A stretch of DNA of 64,000 bases from JAFGHJ01 sp964534175. GTDB taxonomy: Bacteria; Hydrothermota; UBA3072. A program made the position numbers and the translations under genes. This document shows, piece after piece, positions 25,860 to 35,600 of the stretch. The stretch covers positions 62,001-126,000 of the forward strand of contig CAZHNS010000001.1 of assembly GCA_964534175.1 (NCBI GenBank), in the 5' to 3' direction. The notes beneath the pieces were generated by a model, which was given only the letters and a program-made list of their open reading frames with translations, was not told where the DNA came from and ran no database searches. Numbering within the stretch: the stretch's first letter is position 1; every line of letters begins with the position of its first letter.

Positions 25860-26173
25860 AGCGGAAGGGCGGATAGTCGCGCTCTCTTTTAGAGAGTGAG
25901 GAAAGTCCGGACATTGCGGGTAAGAGAGGCTCCCCTTAGGGAGGCACCGTAAGGTGACGGAAAGTGCCACAGAAAACATACCGCCTTGCTATGCAAGGTA
26001 AGGGTGAAAAGGCGAGGTAAGAGCTCACCGGACTTCTGGTGACAGGAGTCGCATGGTAAACCCTCTTTAATGCAAGACAAACAGGGTAGGTCCACTTGCC
26101 CGGACCGATAATCCCGGGTAGTTGCAAAGATCAATGACTATCTATAACAGAATCCGGCTTATAGCCCTTCCGT
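25860..26173 (+). ncRNA. rnpB: RNase P RNA, bacterial class A
   Basis: About 314 nt. The ends pair as CGGAAGGGC with GCCCTTCCG (helix P1). Universally conserved parts are present in order: GAGGAAAGTCCGGAC, GTGCCACAGAAAACATACCG, AAGGGTGAAAAGGCGAGGTA, AGAGCTCACCGG, ATGGTAAACCC and AGAATCCGGCTTAT. It is the catalytic RNA that matures tRNA 5' ends. Open frames across it are meaningless. No canonical terminator is obvious just downstream. Confidence 0.96.
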
Positions 26174-26331
26174 TTATTAAAAAGATGAACTACAAAGTAA
26201 GCTATTTGCTATTCGCTTTTTGCCTTTCGTATTAGCCCCTCTACACACACTTAAACGTTAAGAATATTTGTTGAATCAGAGAGGTTGCCGTCCGAGAAAG
26301 ATGTGGTCAATTTCCCCGGCGGGTGTCGTTT
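26174..26331. other. Intergenic region after rnpB
   Basis: Gene-free. Contains a GCTATTTGCTATTCGCTTTTTGCC word (26200-26224 region) and a more GC-rich segment with GTTGCCGTCCGAGAAAG and CCCCGGCGGGTGTCG leading into the palindromic element. No coding sequence supported. Confidence 0.4.
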
Positions 26332-26469
26332 AGGTACACCTTTCTAAAAAACCGCAGTCAGTTTCCCCTGCGAGGAAACTGCTGCTTGCTCTCGACCTCG
26401 CTCCTTTTGACTTCGTCAAAAGTCCGTGCCCGCTCGGTCTCCGAGACATTTTTTATGAAAGGTATACCT
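26332..26469 (+). ncRNA. Structured palindromic element, possible ncRNA or dispersed repeat
   Basis: About 138 nt with nested complementarity. Outer arms 26332-26351 and 26450-26469 pair (AGGTACACCTTTC with GAAAGGTATACCT, one mismatch, then A-T pairs). Inside are three hairpins: GCAG-T-CAGTTTCC with GGAAACTGCTGC (26354-26385, 12 bp, one bulge), CTTTTGAC-TTC-GTCAAAAG (26404-26422) and CTCGG-TCT-CCGAG (26433-26445). The whole could fold as a three-armed junction. G+C is higher than the surroundings. It could be an RNA or a mobile palindromic repeat. Confidence 0.55.
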
Positions 26470-26520
26470 GAACTTTTAATATTTAAAAAAAATATAAAGC
26501 ATACCGTAAAAATTTTTGTC

Positions 26521-26549
26521 TTGACGGAGAGGTTGGCTCTATTTATAAT
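26521..26549 (+). promoter_or_regulatory. Promoter of membrane protein gene, predicted leaderless
   Basis: TTGACG (26521-26526), 17-nt spacer, TATAAT (26544-26549), six bases, ATG at 26556. The upstream block is closely similar to 13321-13374. Confidence 0.7.
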
Positions 26550-26555
26550 ATACAT

Positions 26556-27272
26556 ATGTCGGTTAGTAATCTATATAAAAAGTTAAAATCTATGATAAAA
26601 GCCATATCTAATGTATATAAGGTAGTTATTGATCGTTATAAAAAAATAAAATCTGTGATAAAAAACCTGCCAAAGGATAAAAAATTAGCTTTATTTTCAA
26701 CAATTTTTGTTTTTTTTGCGATAATTGGGTATATTTTACTGAATTATCTTGTGCAATCAAGGATCGACGAATTTAGAGCTAATAAGTCTGATTATCTAGA
26801 AAAACAGATGATGAGTTTCGATTTTATCAACAAATCTAATTATCATATAAAAGATTCTTATATATTAGATGACCATTACCATATTATTAAATTGCTAGAT
26901 TCTAAAAATAAATATTTATTAGATTCTATAGCATATAAAGAAATTCAGGTACTAAGAAATGCCGCTTACGATGCGCTTAATTCTGCCATTAGCTCAGAAC
27001 AAATAGACCATAAAAATAGTGAGGCACTTTTTGATGAAATTGATTTTTTTGCTGATTCGTTGAAATCGAAGAAAAAATTATTAAATAAATATAAATATTA
27101 TAATAAAAAAGGTGCAAGTGGAACTATAGATATTCAGAAAAATATTGATAAAATCGAAGATGATATTTCAAGATATACAACGATTAAAAATATATTATGG
27201 ATAGTTATTTTGGTTTTTCAATCCGGAGGCATGGTTTTGGGGGTATGGGCGAGTGTAGTAAATAGGAGGTAA
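26556..27272 (+). CDS. Two-helix membrane protein, unknown
   Basis: 238 residues, very rich in Lys, Ile and Asn. A basic N-terminus (about 1-43) is followed by a membrane helix (about 45-67), a largely helical, possibly coiled-coil soluble region with many charged residues, and a second helix near 210-232. I recognise no family. AT content and codon use are more extreme than in the housekeeping genes, which may indicate transfer. The mRNA is predicted leaderless. The stop overlaps the ribosome binding site of the next small frame (AGGAGGTAA). Confidence 0.6.
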   Translation: MSVSNLYKKLKSMIKAISNVYKVVIDRYKKIKSVIKNLPKDKKLALFSTIFVFFAIIGYILLNYLVQSRIDEFRANKSDYLEKQMMSFDFINKSNYHIKDSYILDDHYHIIKLLDSKNKYLLDSIAYKEIQVLRNAAYDALNSAISSEQIDHKNSEALFDEIDFFADSLKSKKKLLNKYKYYNKKGASGTIDIQKNIDKIEDDISRYTTIKNILWIVILVFQSGGMVLGVWASVVNRR

Positions 27273-27275
27273 CTA

Positions 27276-27335
27276 ATGACATTTAAAACACAGTCGGACG
27301 CAAAGCGGTTTATTATTGCCCTGCAATATGGATGA
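27276..27335 (+). CDS. Nineteen-residue ORF, possible leader or gene remnant
   Basis: ATG at 27276 has a strong AGGAGG six bases upstream and reads 19 residues (beginning MTFKTQSDAKRF) before a TGA that overlaps the ATG of the next gene at 27328. The start resembles the N-terminus of small uncharacterised proteins with an 'AKRFxxxKI' pattern, as I remember them, so it may be what remains of such a gene. A role in translational coupling is equally possible. Confidence 0.35.
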   Translation: MTFKTQSDAKRFIIALQYG

Positions 27336-27972
27336 AAATATGACAAAACAAGAAAACTCGGCAGTGGATAATATTCCAATTTTTGTGGCAACGATACTTG
27401 CTAGTATTGCTCTTATTGCGTTGACTACGTTGTACTGGAACCTATTCGACATACTGTTTATCTTTATGCCTTTCTTGATGATTGGCGTCTGGATTGTATT
27501 TTTTGGTGTTGCCATTTGGTCTGTCGTTCATATCTGCCGGAGGAAGCGATTCAGGAAACTTAAGGCTTATATCCCTTTTATGATACAGATGGCGTCGTTG
27601 ATTATCGTTCTTACTGTACCGTTTACTTCTATCATGCTCGATCTTGATTTCAGGTTGCACCTGAAGCAACGAGAGAAAGTGGTTTCACAGGTCATTTCGG
27701 GAAGATTGAAGCCCAATGTTTCTCACAACTCCTCTTTGATTCATCTGCCATTTTGGTACGCTGACCTATCAAAAGAGGGTGGAGATATAATGGTTGAACG
27801 TAATGGTAAAGAGACTTATGTGTTTTTCTTTACTTTTCGGGGAATACTGGATAACTTTTCAGGATTTATGTACCGTTCTGACGATACGCCACCTCAAAAC
27901 GGTGATTTTGGTGGAGAGTTTTTCGAGATTGAACGACTCAGGAAAAACTGGTACTGGGTTGCAGCAAACTGA
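27328..27972 (+). CDS. Three-helix membrane protein, unknown
   Basis: 214 residues from ATG 27328. Three hydrophobic segments lie in the first half (about 18-40, 46-70 and 88-112), followed by a soluble C-terminal part of about 100 residues with many aromatics (FRGILDNFSGFMYRSDD) that probably lies outside the membrane. I do not recognise a family. G+C is higher than in the preceding gene, so the two may have different origins although they are adjacent. Confidence 0.55.
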   Translation: MDENMTKQENSAVDNIPIFVATILASIALIALTTLYWNLFDILFIFMPFLMIGVWIVFFGVAIWSVVHICRRKRFRKLKAYIPFMIQMASLIIVLTVPFTSIMLDLDFRLHLKQREKVVSQVISGRLKPNVSHNSSLIHLPFWYADLSKEGGDIMVERNGKETYVFFFTFRGILDNFSGFMYRSDDTPPQNGDFGGEFFEIERLRKNWYWVAAN

Positions 27973-28088
27973 AGACTAATAAATTCAAAATAAACGAACA
28001 AAAAATATTTTTCTTTTTCTCTGTGCTCTCTGTGGTTCATTTTTTATCCTGGCTATTTCTTTTTCCGAAATCCAGTATTGCATAAAAT

Positions 28089-28119
28089 AAAAAACCCTTC
28101 CGATTTGAAAGGGTTTTTT
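28089..28119. terminator. Bidirectional intrinsic terminator
   Basis: Perfect 11-bp stem AAAAAACCCTT/AAGGGTTTTTT (28089-28099 with 28109-28119), 9-nt loop. Runs of A before and T after allow use in both directions; it closes the (-) operon starting at 36064 and any (+) transcript from 26556. Confidence 0.85.
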
Positions 28120-28132
28120 ATAAGAATTTTTG

Positions 28133-28157
28133 AAAAATAAGAATCGTTTAGTTTAAG
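28133..28157. repeat. Inverted repeat, left arm, flanking secreted protein gene
   Basis: AAAAATAAGAATCGTTT (28133-28149) plus AGTTTAAG. Its reverse complement occurs at 29144-29168 with 23 of 25 positions matching (17 contiguous). The arm lies between the stop codon of the (-) gene and the terminator. Confidence 0.8.
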
Positions 28158-28162
28158 TTCTC

Positions 28163-29110
28163 TTATTCTATATTAAGTAATTTGCTGGTAAGAATATCGT
28201 CTCCAGCTACTACTTTAACAATATATACTCCGGATGCAAGACCATCTACTTTAAGTTCATGATCCCCAGCGGCCTGGAATCCTGGTACTTCCGATAACAC
28301 TTTTTGACCGGTTAGATTATATGCTTCAATTAATACAGGTACAGTACCTTTAAGTGAGTATTTTATGGAACCGATCGATGTTTTTGGAAGAGCTAAGTTA
28401 CCTTTATCAACTCCTACTATTCCGGAGGGATCAGATGCTAGTCTTCCTTGACTGGTTATTGCGTCGACATATATCGTATCGTTTTCTTTATAGGGATTTT
28501 CCGCGGTATTATCACCGCTGAAATTTATGCAGAGCCCTATCTGATTGGGAGGTAGTACCCAGCCGCCAGAAGTATCTACGACATAAGCAAGTAAATTCCA
28601 CTGTTCGTATTTTACTGTATCGTTTGGCAAATTATCACTAACTCCGGGTATACTCCAGATATTACCGTTATCTCTCCAGGTTCCGTTAGGTCCTTCTCCG
28701 CTTCCGTCTTTACCGAAAACTTTAATAGTATTTATGCAGTTGTCGGGATTGTGGGGTTCTGAGAGGTATAAACCATAAAATATAGTGTCTCCGTGCGCTA
28801 AATCTTGCAGAAATTCAGCTTCGCTGTCTAATTCTGGGCTAGTCGTAATTTGAGGTTCGACAAAACCTGTGTCGCTGGCATCGATAAGAGGCACTCTTAA
28901 AGCGTTACTTCCGCCTACCTCATAATTCCACCCCTCTGCGATTTCGATAGGATCCCCAATTATATCTTTGTATCTATGATAAGCACCATTATAATCCCAA
29001 AGCTCCCAGTCTCCTGTTGTTCCGCCTTCGAAATCCTCTTCACCTGCTAACGCTGTTAAGGAAAAGGCAAGAGCGATTACCAGTACTATGCTTAAGATTT
29101 TTTTTGTCAT
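28163..29110 (-). CDS. Secreted protein with C-terminal sorting-like domain
   Basis: 315 residues. Signal peptide at 1-22 (ILSIVLVIALAFSLTALAGE). The body (DFEGGTTGDWELWDYNGAYH and onwards) looks like a carbohydrate-binding or lectin-like beta-sandwich. The last 70 residues (SIGSIKYSLKGTVPVLIEAY then NLTGQKVLSEV and GVYIVKVVAGD) match the type IX secretion/FlgD-like sorting domain. Likely displayed on or released from the cell surface. AGGAGG precedes the ATG. It is flanked by an inverted repeat pair. Confidence 0.72.
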   Translation of the reverse strand: MTKKILSIVLVIALAFSLTALAGEEDFEGGTTGDWELWDYNGAYHRYKDIIGDPIEIAEGWNYEVGGSNALRVPLIDASDTGFVEPQITTSPELDSEAEFLQDLAHGDTIFYGLYLSEPHNPDNCINTIKVFGKDGSGEGPNGTWRDNGNIWSIPGVSDNLPNDTVKYEQWNLLAYVVDTSGGWVLPPNQIGLCINFSGDNTAENPYKENDTIYVDAITSQGRLASDPSGIVGVDKGNLALPKTSIGSIKYSLKGTVPVLIEAYNLTGQKVLSEVPGFQAAGDHELKVDGLASGVYIVKVVAGDDILTSKLLNIE

Positions 29111-29143
29111 ATAACCTCCTTAAGCTTCCAAATTTTCAGAATT

Positions 29144-29168
29144 CCTAAACCAAACGATTCTTATTTTT
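29144..29168. repeat. Inverted repeat, right arm, in leader of secreted protein gene
   Basis: AAACGATTCTTATTTTT (29152-29168) preceded by CCTAAACC; reverse complement of 28133-28157. It sits 34-58 bases upstream of the start codon at 29110, so the arms would lie in the 5' and 3' untranslated parts of one mRNA. Confidence 0.8.
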
Positions 29169-29223
29169 TTAAACATTTTATATGCCGTAAAACCGTCTTG
29201 TAATTCCCACTTACTTCAAACTC

Positions 29224-30207
29224 TTAGAAAGCAACACCTATAGAAGCCCTATTTACCATGTCGAAATCTTTAAGTTTTCCATAAGAGTAGTTTAATTTAA
29301 ATCCCTTAAGATTAAGTCCGACTCCCGCAGTTATATTTTCTATATCGTAATTGATTTTATATCCGACCCTTAGCATTAAGAGCTCCTTATAGGAGTATTC
29401 TACGCCAAGATGCAATCTTCTTGAATAGTCACGGGGATGTACTACTTCAAAATCGACCAGCATTGAATTGTCGGGATTTTCTCCAAATAAATCAAGTATA
29501 TCCATTCCTACCGCCACATTAAATGTGAGTGGCAATTGAAAGCCGTCATTGTAGTACTTAATCTCAGTTGAAAAATTTCTAACAGACATACCTAACCTGA
29601 AGCTTTTAAAACCCGGATAAAAAATAGTGCCCATGTCATAGGATATCGTGCTAATTTCGTTAACAACCGTTAAACCAGTGTCTATAGGGCTGCTTGATAG
29701 GTGTTCATATGCGTACCTGGCATTTCCGCCTATCTGGAATTTATCAGTTAACTTACGAGCATATGAAATGCCGGTGATATAAGCTCCTACGTCGGTGAGT
29801 AATCCGTCCTCCGCATACCCTGTTTCACTTTCTGGGTCAACACTCGTTCCATATATATCCCCGTAATCGGTTGCAATTAGACTAAAGCCAACTTTACCTA
29901 AAGTGCCCATGTTATATGCTAGACCCAAAGCGTTCAAAGCTGTTCCCGCTATCCACTCAGTCCGGCTGGCGACAAGATCTATTTTGGCTGAATTCATATC
30001 GGCGAGCCCTGCTGGATTATAAAAGATAGCGTCTGAACCGGTGCCGATCACGGTAAATGCTTCCCCCATTCCTGTAGCTCTGGCTCCAACCTTTACAGAG
30101 AGGAAGGTGAAACCGCATTGCCCGAGTTTTTTCATTTCTTGTCCGTAAAGAGGTACTAACGTAATAGACACAAGAAAAACTGATAATAAAGCGATTCTTT
30201 TTTTCAT
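29224..30207 (-). CDS. PorV/PorQ-family outer membrane protein (copy 1)
   Basis: 327 residues. Signal peptide (LLSVFLVSITLVPLYGQ), then the family start KLGQCGFTFLSVKVGARATG and MGEAFTVIGTGSDAIFYNPA. The rest alternates as beta-strands ending NRASIGVAF, a barrel terminus. PorV shuttles type IX secretion substrates at the outer membrane in Bacteroidota; here the exact role is inferred. The paralogue is at 38107-39129. It follows the large secreted protein gene by 13 bases. Confidence 0.87.
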   Translation of the reverse strand: MKKRIALLSVFLVSITLVPLYGQEMKKLGQCGFTFLSVKVGARATGMGEAFTVIGTGSDAIFYNPAGLADMNSAKIDLVASRTEWIAGTALNALGLAYNMGTLGKVGFSLIATDYGDIYGTSVDPESETGYAEDGLLTDVGAYITGISYARKLTDKFQIGGNARYAYEHLSSSPIDTGLTVVNEISTISYDMGTIFYPGFKSFRLGMSVRNFSTEIKYYNDGFQLPLTFNVAVGMDILDLFGENPDNSMLVDFEVVHPRDYSRRLHLGVEYSYKELLMLRVGYKINYDIENITAGVGLNLKGFKLNYSYGKLKDFDMVNRASIGVAF

Positions 30208-30220
30208 CTTTTCCTCCCCT

Positions 30221-32650
30221 CTATCTCACTATTATGAATTTTACGCTTGTACTCTGTCCATCGGGAGTTTCTATATATGCAATATATACGCCACTTGCTG
30301 GAATCTGGTTTGAAGAAGTTGTAAGATAAAACTCTCTGGTGATATTCTGCCATGCTTCGTCACCGGTACCGCTGGTATGTTCGATTTCCCTTATTAAATC
30401 TCCGTTGAAATTGTAGATTCTTATGGTACATATTCCGGGTAAGTTAACAAAGTTTATCTTATCAGGTGCACCCTCGTATTGGATAGTCCCTTGTGCTCCT
30501 AAATGGCAGGGGTTTGGAACAACTCTGATAGAATCGAGATCGCTACCCGCCGGCATCCCGTGCAGGGAAGCGGGCCTGAAGACCTCATTCTGCCATCTTC
30601 CACTTTCCAGAACCTCAGCAGTACCCGTTATTCCGTTTGGGTAATTCGACTCCGGATGACTTCCATCGTCAAATGCGGCTACATAGTAATAGTAATTTTC
30701 ACCACGTACGGCTGTTTCATCATAAAAAGTATCTGCAACGCTGGGTGAATAGATGATTGACGTGCCTCCGGGGTCGATTCCGCCACACTGATAGATTAAT
30801 GCCCATTCTCCATAATGCTCGCCATCTTCTGTAATAATCGGACCCGGATTAGCTATGGCTCGATAAACTTTATATCCTTCGAGGTCTGCTGGTATATCAT
30901 CCGGATTCTCATACTCCCAGGTTATACGTATTCTATCTGGCATCGATTGAACTTTAACTGATGGAGGAGGAGGCGGTATGGGAATATCATAATTGTGGTC
31001 GAAATTCCACTGGGCATTTATTGCATTTCTTATAACAGTGTCTACAGTGGAATATACCCACATATCTTTAAGTAGATTAGCAGCATCATTTGTATATCCG
31101 GCATCCTGCCATTCCTCCGGATTGTGTCTGTAGGTAGGAGGTATATGGATTGTATCGGCCGTGTTAGGAACGTATGGGAATGTCATACTTATATCATTTA
31201 TATCGAGTGTGTCTCCGCTCTGGGTGATGAAGGTTATTGTACTGTCCTTCCAGGCATGGCCTATATCCCAGCAAGATTGGACGGGCAATGTACCTGCTGT
31301 CGTGGCCCATACAATTCTGATCGAGTCACCAAAGGCTAAGTTAAAAGGACCGGATGCGTAATGACCAACAACATGCCAGAAAATCTTTTCCGTAGGCTCA
31401 ACTTCATTCCAGTGTGCAGCCCCGCGTAAATCCATCGGCATCGGATGATAGGTGCCAGGATAGATTCCTGGCATATAGTCGACATAAGGGTCATAAACAG
31501 GGTCTCCCTTTTCTCCGTATTCCATAATGTTGTAAACTTCCTGCCAGGTGTCTACAGGTCTCGCGCCGGAATGAAATTTGTATTGGAGGTCGTCTGGTCC
31601 ATGAATACCATGTGTTTTTGGCTGAACCGGATCGTCTGTTTCCGGATTATTTTCTACAGTTCCGTTTATTTCCGCAAGTTCTCCGGGTCCAGTCGCAACA
31701 GATGAAGATTGAGGCACGTAAAGTGTAACCTCACCGGCACTACAAATATCATCAAGATAATCATGATTAAAATCCCAGACTCCGAAACCATCGCGCTCAT
31801 AACTAATATAACTGTAATCCAGAGCCCCATAAACATAAGTCAACCTCACTGAATCTTGCGGATTTTCCCAGTTGGGATAAACTCCTGTCCAATGATACCA
31901 CTCGGCTTTTTCCTGTGCTTCATTAAGCGGCATCATTTCAAGCTGTCTCATAAAATAAAGACTATCGATAGATTCACCCTGACGTTCAATTACCGAATCG
32001 AGGTCTATATTACCGCTATTAACAATCGTCCAATCATATATTACATAATCATCATGGTTTTTCTGCGCCCAGGTGAGGACTCTCTGGTATATATCAAGAC
32101 CCATCCAGGTTCTAAAATGAGATTCAACCATAACATCCGCAGTTCCCCAGACTTTATCGGAAGAAAAATAGTCGCCCGTACGAGCCGTGGGCTGCTCTAT
32201 TAACATTCCGTCCAGCTCTATACTGGGTGGTGTGTATCTGTAGTATCGTCGGATAGTAGTTCCATCTTCGTCAGGAACAGCAAATGTGTTATAATCTCCG
32301 TCACTCGCATCGGATCTACCATAGGGGTTCCCCGCCAATTTAATGGGAACTATACTGTCTGCTTCAGTGTCATACCAGTTTTTGCAGCCAAAGCGCGAAC
32401 CGGCGACACGAATTATGTCCGGTGCCCAGGGTGATAAATTATCGTATTCCTGTGGCCAGCCACCACCCTCTACTCCTTCGTAAAATCTGATTACATTAAG
32501 ATCGATTGAACCACACTGCTCACTCTGATCCCCGTCATCAGTAATGTATACAACAAGTTCATTTCCACGTATTGTTTTTGCGGCTCCAAAACCCGAAACT
32601 GATATAAGAAGGATCAAAAGAGTCGATAATACCAAAAGTTTCTTATTCAT
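30221..32650 (-). CDS. Large secreted protein with Fn3-like and sorting-like domains (copy 1)
   Basis: 809 residues with an N-terminal signal peptide (LVLSTLLILLISVSGFGAAK). The N-terminal 560 residues form a domain I cannot name, rich in Trp, Tyr and Asp; near 220 it has HDDYVIYDWTIVNSGN, shared with the paralogue. A proline stretch (IPIPPPPPS, near 555) leads to a fibronectin type III-like region (VRITWEYENP, VYRAI). The last 100 residues are a T9SS-like sorting domain (IRIYNFNGDLIREIEH, PASGVYIAYIETPDG). It lies between a TonB receptor and a PorV-like gene. Confidence 0.8.
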   Translation of the reverse strand: MNKKLLVLSTLLILLISVSGFGAAKTIRGNELVVYITDDGDQSEQCGSIDLNVIRFYEGVEGGGWPQEYDNLSPWAPDIIRVAGSRFGCKNWYDTEADSIVPIKLAGNPYGRSDASDGDYNTFAVPDEDGTTIRRYYRYTPPSIELDGMLIEQPTARTGDYFSSDKVWGTADVMVESHFRTWMGLDIYQRVLTWAQKNHDDYVIYDWTIVNSGNIDLDSVIERQGESIDSLYFMRQLEMMPLNEAQEKAEWYHWTGVYPNWENPQDSVRLTYVYGALDYSYISYERDGFGVWDFNHDYLDDICSAGEVTLYVPQSSSVATGPGELAEINGTVENNPETDDPVQPKTHGIHGPDDLQYKFHSGARPVDTWQEVYNIMEYGEKGDPVYDPYVDYMPGIYPGTYHPMPMDLRGAAHWNEVEPTEKIFWHVVGHYASGPFNLAFGDSIRIVWATTAGTLPVQSCWDIGHAWKDSTITFITQSGDTLDINDISMTFPYVPNTADTIHIPPTYRHNPEEWQDAGYTNDAANLLKDMWVYSTVDTVIRNAINAQWNFDHNYDIPIPPPPPSVKVQSMPDRIRITWEYENPDDIPADLEGYKVYRAIANPGPIITEDGEHYGEWALIYQCGGIDPGGTSIIYSPSVADTFYDETAVRGENYYYYVAAFDDGSHPESNYPNGITGTAEVLESGRWQNEVFRPASLHGMPAGSDLDSIRVVPNPCHLGAQGTIQYEGAPDKINFVNLPGICTIRIYNFNGDLIREIEHTSGTGDEAWQNITREFYLTTSSNQIPASGVYIAYIETPDGQSTSVKFIIVR

Positions 32651-32679
32651 AACACTGCCTCCTTCAACTCTTTGATGAT

Positions 32680-35600
32680 TTAAAAATTAAAACCAAACCC
32701 AAAATTAAAGCTTCTTGGATTTCTGAACGCAAGGTGTTCAATATTGGGCATATCTATATAGGGCTTATCATCACTTTTTACATCTCCAAGTCGGTCGTTT
32801 CCTTCTATACGGGATGGGTCGTCTTCATATTCTTCTGTGCCATACAAAGGTAGGTGCAAGGACTGATAATAATTGTTTCTATCATCGTCATCAGAAAAAC
32901 CCCGATCGATTAGATACTTCCAGTTCATTAGGTTGTTTACTTGGCCATATACATAAATACTGGTTCCTGCTATATTCAGTGTTTTTTGGATTTTTAACTG
33001 AATATTTTTCCAGGGCGTCCACTGCAGTATTTCTTCTCCAAAGTTTTCCTGGTCAGTTACAAAATAGCCATCTTCCCAGAAATAAAGTAAACTTAAATCG
33101 AGTTCACCTAATACCGGACCCAATCTTTCGGGAGTTAAAAAACTAAGTCCTAAATTCATAACCGGTCGGGGAAGAGGTCTATCCTGTGTGGGTTCGGTAT
33201 AGCCAGTACTCTGTTCATCTAATGGATCCGCGAAATATTCATCTCTGCCTGTACGGCCGCTGGTTGTAACTCTATAGTCATAATTGACCCAACCTTTCCA
33301 CCAATCACCGAAATCTTTGCTGAAACGAATTTCAAAACCGCGAATATCCCTGTAAGAATTGTTAAGTATAGTTCCATAATGTACGGGAGGATCGTCCGGG
33401 TGTCCGGTGTAAGTTACTCTATTGACCTCGTTTTTTACATCTTTGTAATACCCGGCGATATGAAGCTGAAACATGTCTGCTATACTAATATCTGCGCCCA
33501 ACTCATATGCTGTGGTCCTGGCCATTTCCAAATTTGGATTACCTAAGAATCCCAGAGGGCCATTTAATCCCGATAAAAAGATTTGGAACATATTGTAAGA
33601 GGTGGGCAGTGAATAGAAGTCACCATAATTAAAATATAACTTCGCGTTTTCAGAAATTGGATGAGATATACCTAAACGAGGAGATATCTTTAATTGTCCT
33701 TTTGCAGGTTCTTTTGGCGCTTCATCCAGGTTATATTTACCTTCTTGAGTGAAGTATTCCGAATATGTCCCTAACTCAAACCAATCTATATTCGGGTCGA
33801 AATAGTCGGCTCTAACACCTACGTTTGCGATTATACCTTCAAATTCTATTTTATCCTGGATGTAAGCCCCTCCCCGAATAGGGTTTGCTGTCCAGCTGAC
33901 AGCCCAATTACCACCCGGAGCTTCCCACCTATTTTTTTCGAAATAGGTGTTTAAATCGTCTAAATTGTAAAGCAGTCCGAATTTTATCTCATTAAAACTG
34001 TTAATCTGAGTGGTAAAATCGAACTTTGCGTTCCATGTAGTTGACATGGATGTATCATATTCTCCCGCGCAATGAGCTCCCATATATACTTCATCGCCTA
34101 CCATATCAATAGGGCCATGAAGTGTATCATAACCATAAGGTTCCTCAGTGATATGCAGGTAACAAATACTGTCACCTTCAGTAGCAGAATCCGGGTAAAA
34201 TAAATAGATTGTTGTATCTCTGGGTGTAAGAAATTCTAATCCTCTGCAGTCTCTTTTGTTACTCAAACGTGTAATTCTAATTGTGTAAAAGGAGTTGCTG
34301 GAGAGTGCATGGTCGAATGTTACTCCAGCCATGTTGTGAGACACATCATAAGGAGCCAGACCCGCGCCATAATACGAATGTTCCAGTTGAAGTGCCACGT
34401 CTGTGTCGAATGCTGCATCACCACTCCATAAGTAATATCCGCCTACGGCACCTTCAATTTCATTAAAATCAACGAATTGACCAAGATTGAAGTCACTTGT
34501 ATTCTCGGCAATATCTCCGTTGACAACCTGAGCAAGGGAGTTTTGTTCTCCTGACATAAACTCAAAATTTAATTTTATTGATTTTGTAGGGTGCGTAGTA
34601 AGTTTAACAAATGCATTTTTCTCAATATAATAATCGCTGTAATCACTAATAGGCAAAGCCCATGCTTCTCTGCTTTCTCTGTAGGATACATAGAAACCTA
34701 AATCCCATAAAAAGTCACCAATTACAGGGAGTGGTCCTCCGAAACCAACATCCATATTCCAATCCGGGTTATCTCCATACGGATTTTCTCTTGAGTTACC
34801 GGTATAACCAGTAGGCGCTAAAGAGTCCGAACCTTCAACTCTGTGTTGCCACATAAATAGAGCTTTTCCCTGTTCGGCGGTATATGGTTCGTTTCTACTT
34901 GACCAACGTTCCCATCCGGAAAAATCCTTCCAACTGTCCCGAATACTGTCCGGTAATACTCTTGTTCCTTTCCAGCAAACACTATCAGGAATTCCGTCTC
35001 CGGTAACGTCTCCTTCAGAGAGGAAAGATCTAAGATAGTAGTTGTCAGGGTCATAAAGAGACGGACCAAAATGTTTATAATGCGGTGGGCTGTATTCAAA
35101 TGTTACCGAACCACTGTATCCCTCTACGGGCGGATTCTGAGTGATTATATTTATAAGTCCTGAACGGACATTATCGTATTCGGCGTTAAAGCCTCCCTTA
35201 ATTATGTTTAATTCCTTAATCATGCTGAGATTTGGAAGTAATATTGGTTCGTTTGTTCTACCATCTACCATAGTCAGTCCGTCTGTCATAAATGAACTTT
35301 CGTTTATATGGCCGCCTCGGACTTCCCATCGTTGTATACCTGGTTGTTGGTTAATATAATCTCCGATATCGGATACAAAAGGTACAGCTTTTATTTCTTC
35401 GACTTTCGCTGAAATCGAAGAAGCAGAAATATCCATTTTTATTAATTCCGCATCAGCTTTGACGGTAACACCTTCTCCCGGAATAACTGTAGTTTTCAGT
35501 TCAAATCTCATCTGAGTCGTGTGATCTGCTGTTACCTCTACTCCGGTCTTCGTCACACTTTCATACCCCATCATTCGTGCCTGGACGTTATAGATATCCG

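Noticed and set aside
25889..26134. Open reading frames over the RNase P RNA gene
   Set aside because: The region is clearly rnpB with all conserved RNA motifs; the frames are by-products of its GC content.
26245..26331. tRNA or tmRNA in the GC-rich segment before the palindromic element
   Set aside because: No acceptor stem, T-loop or CCA end can be found.
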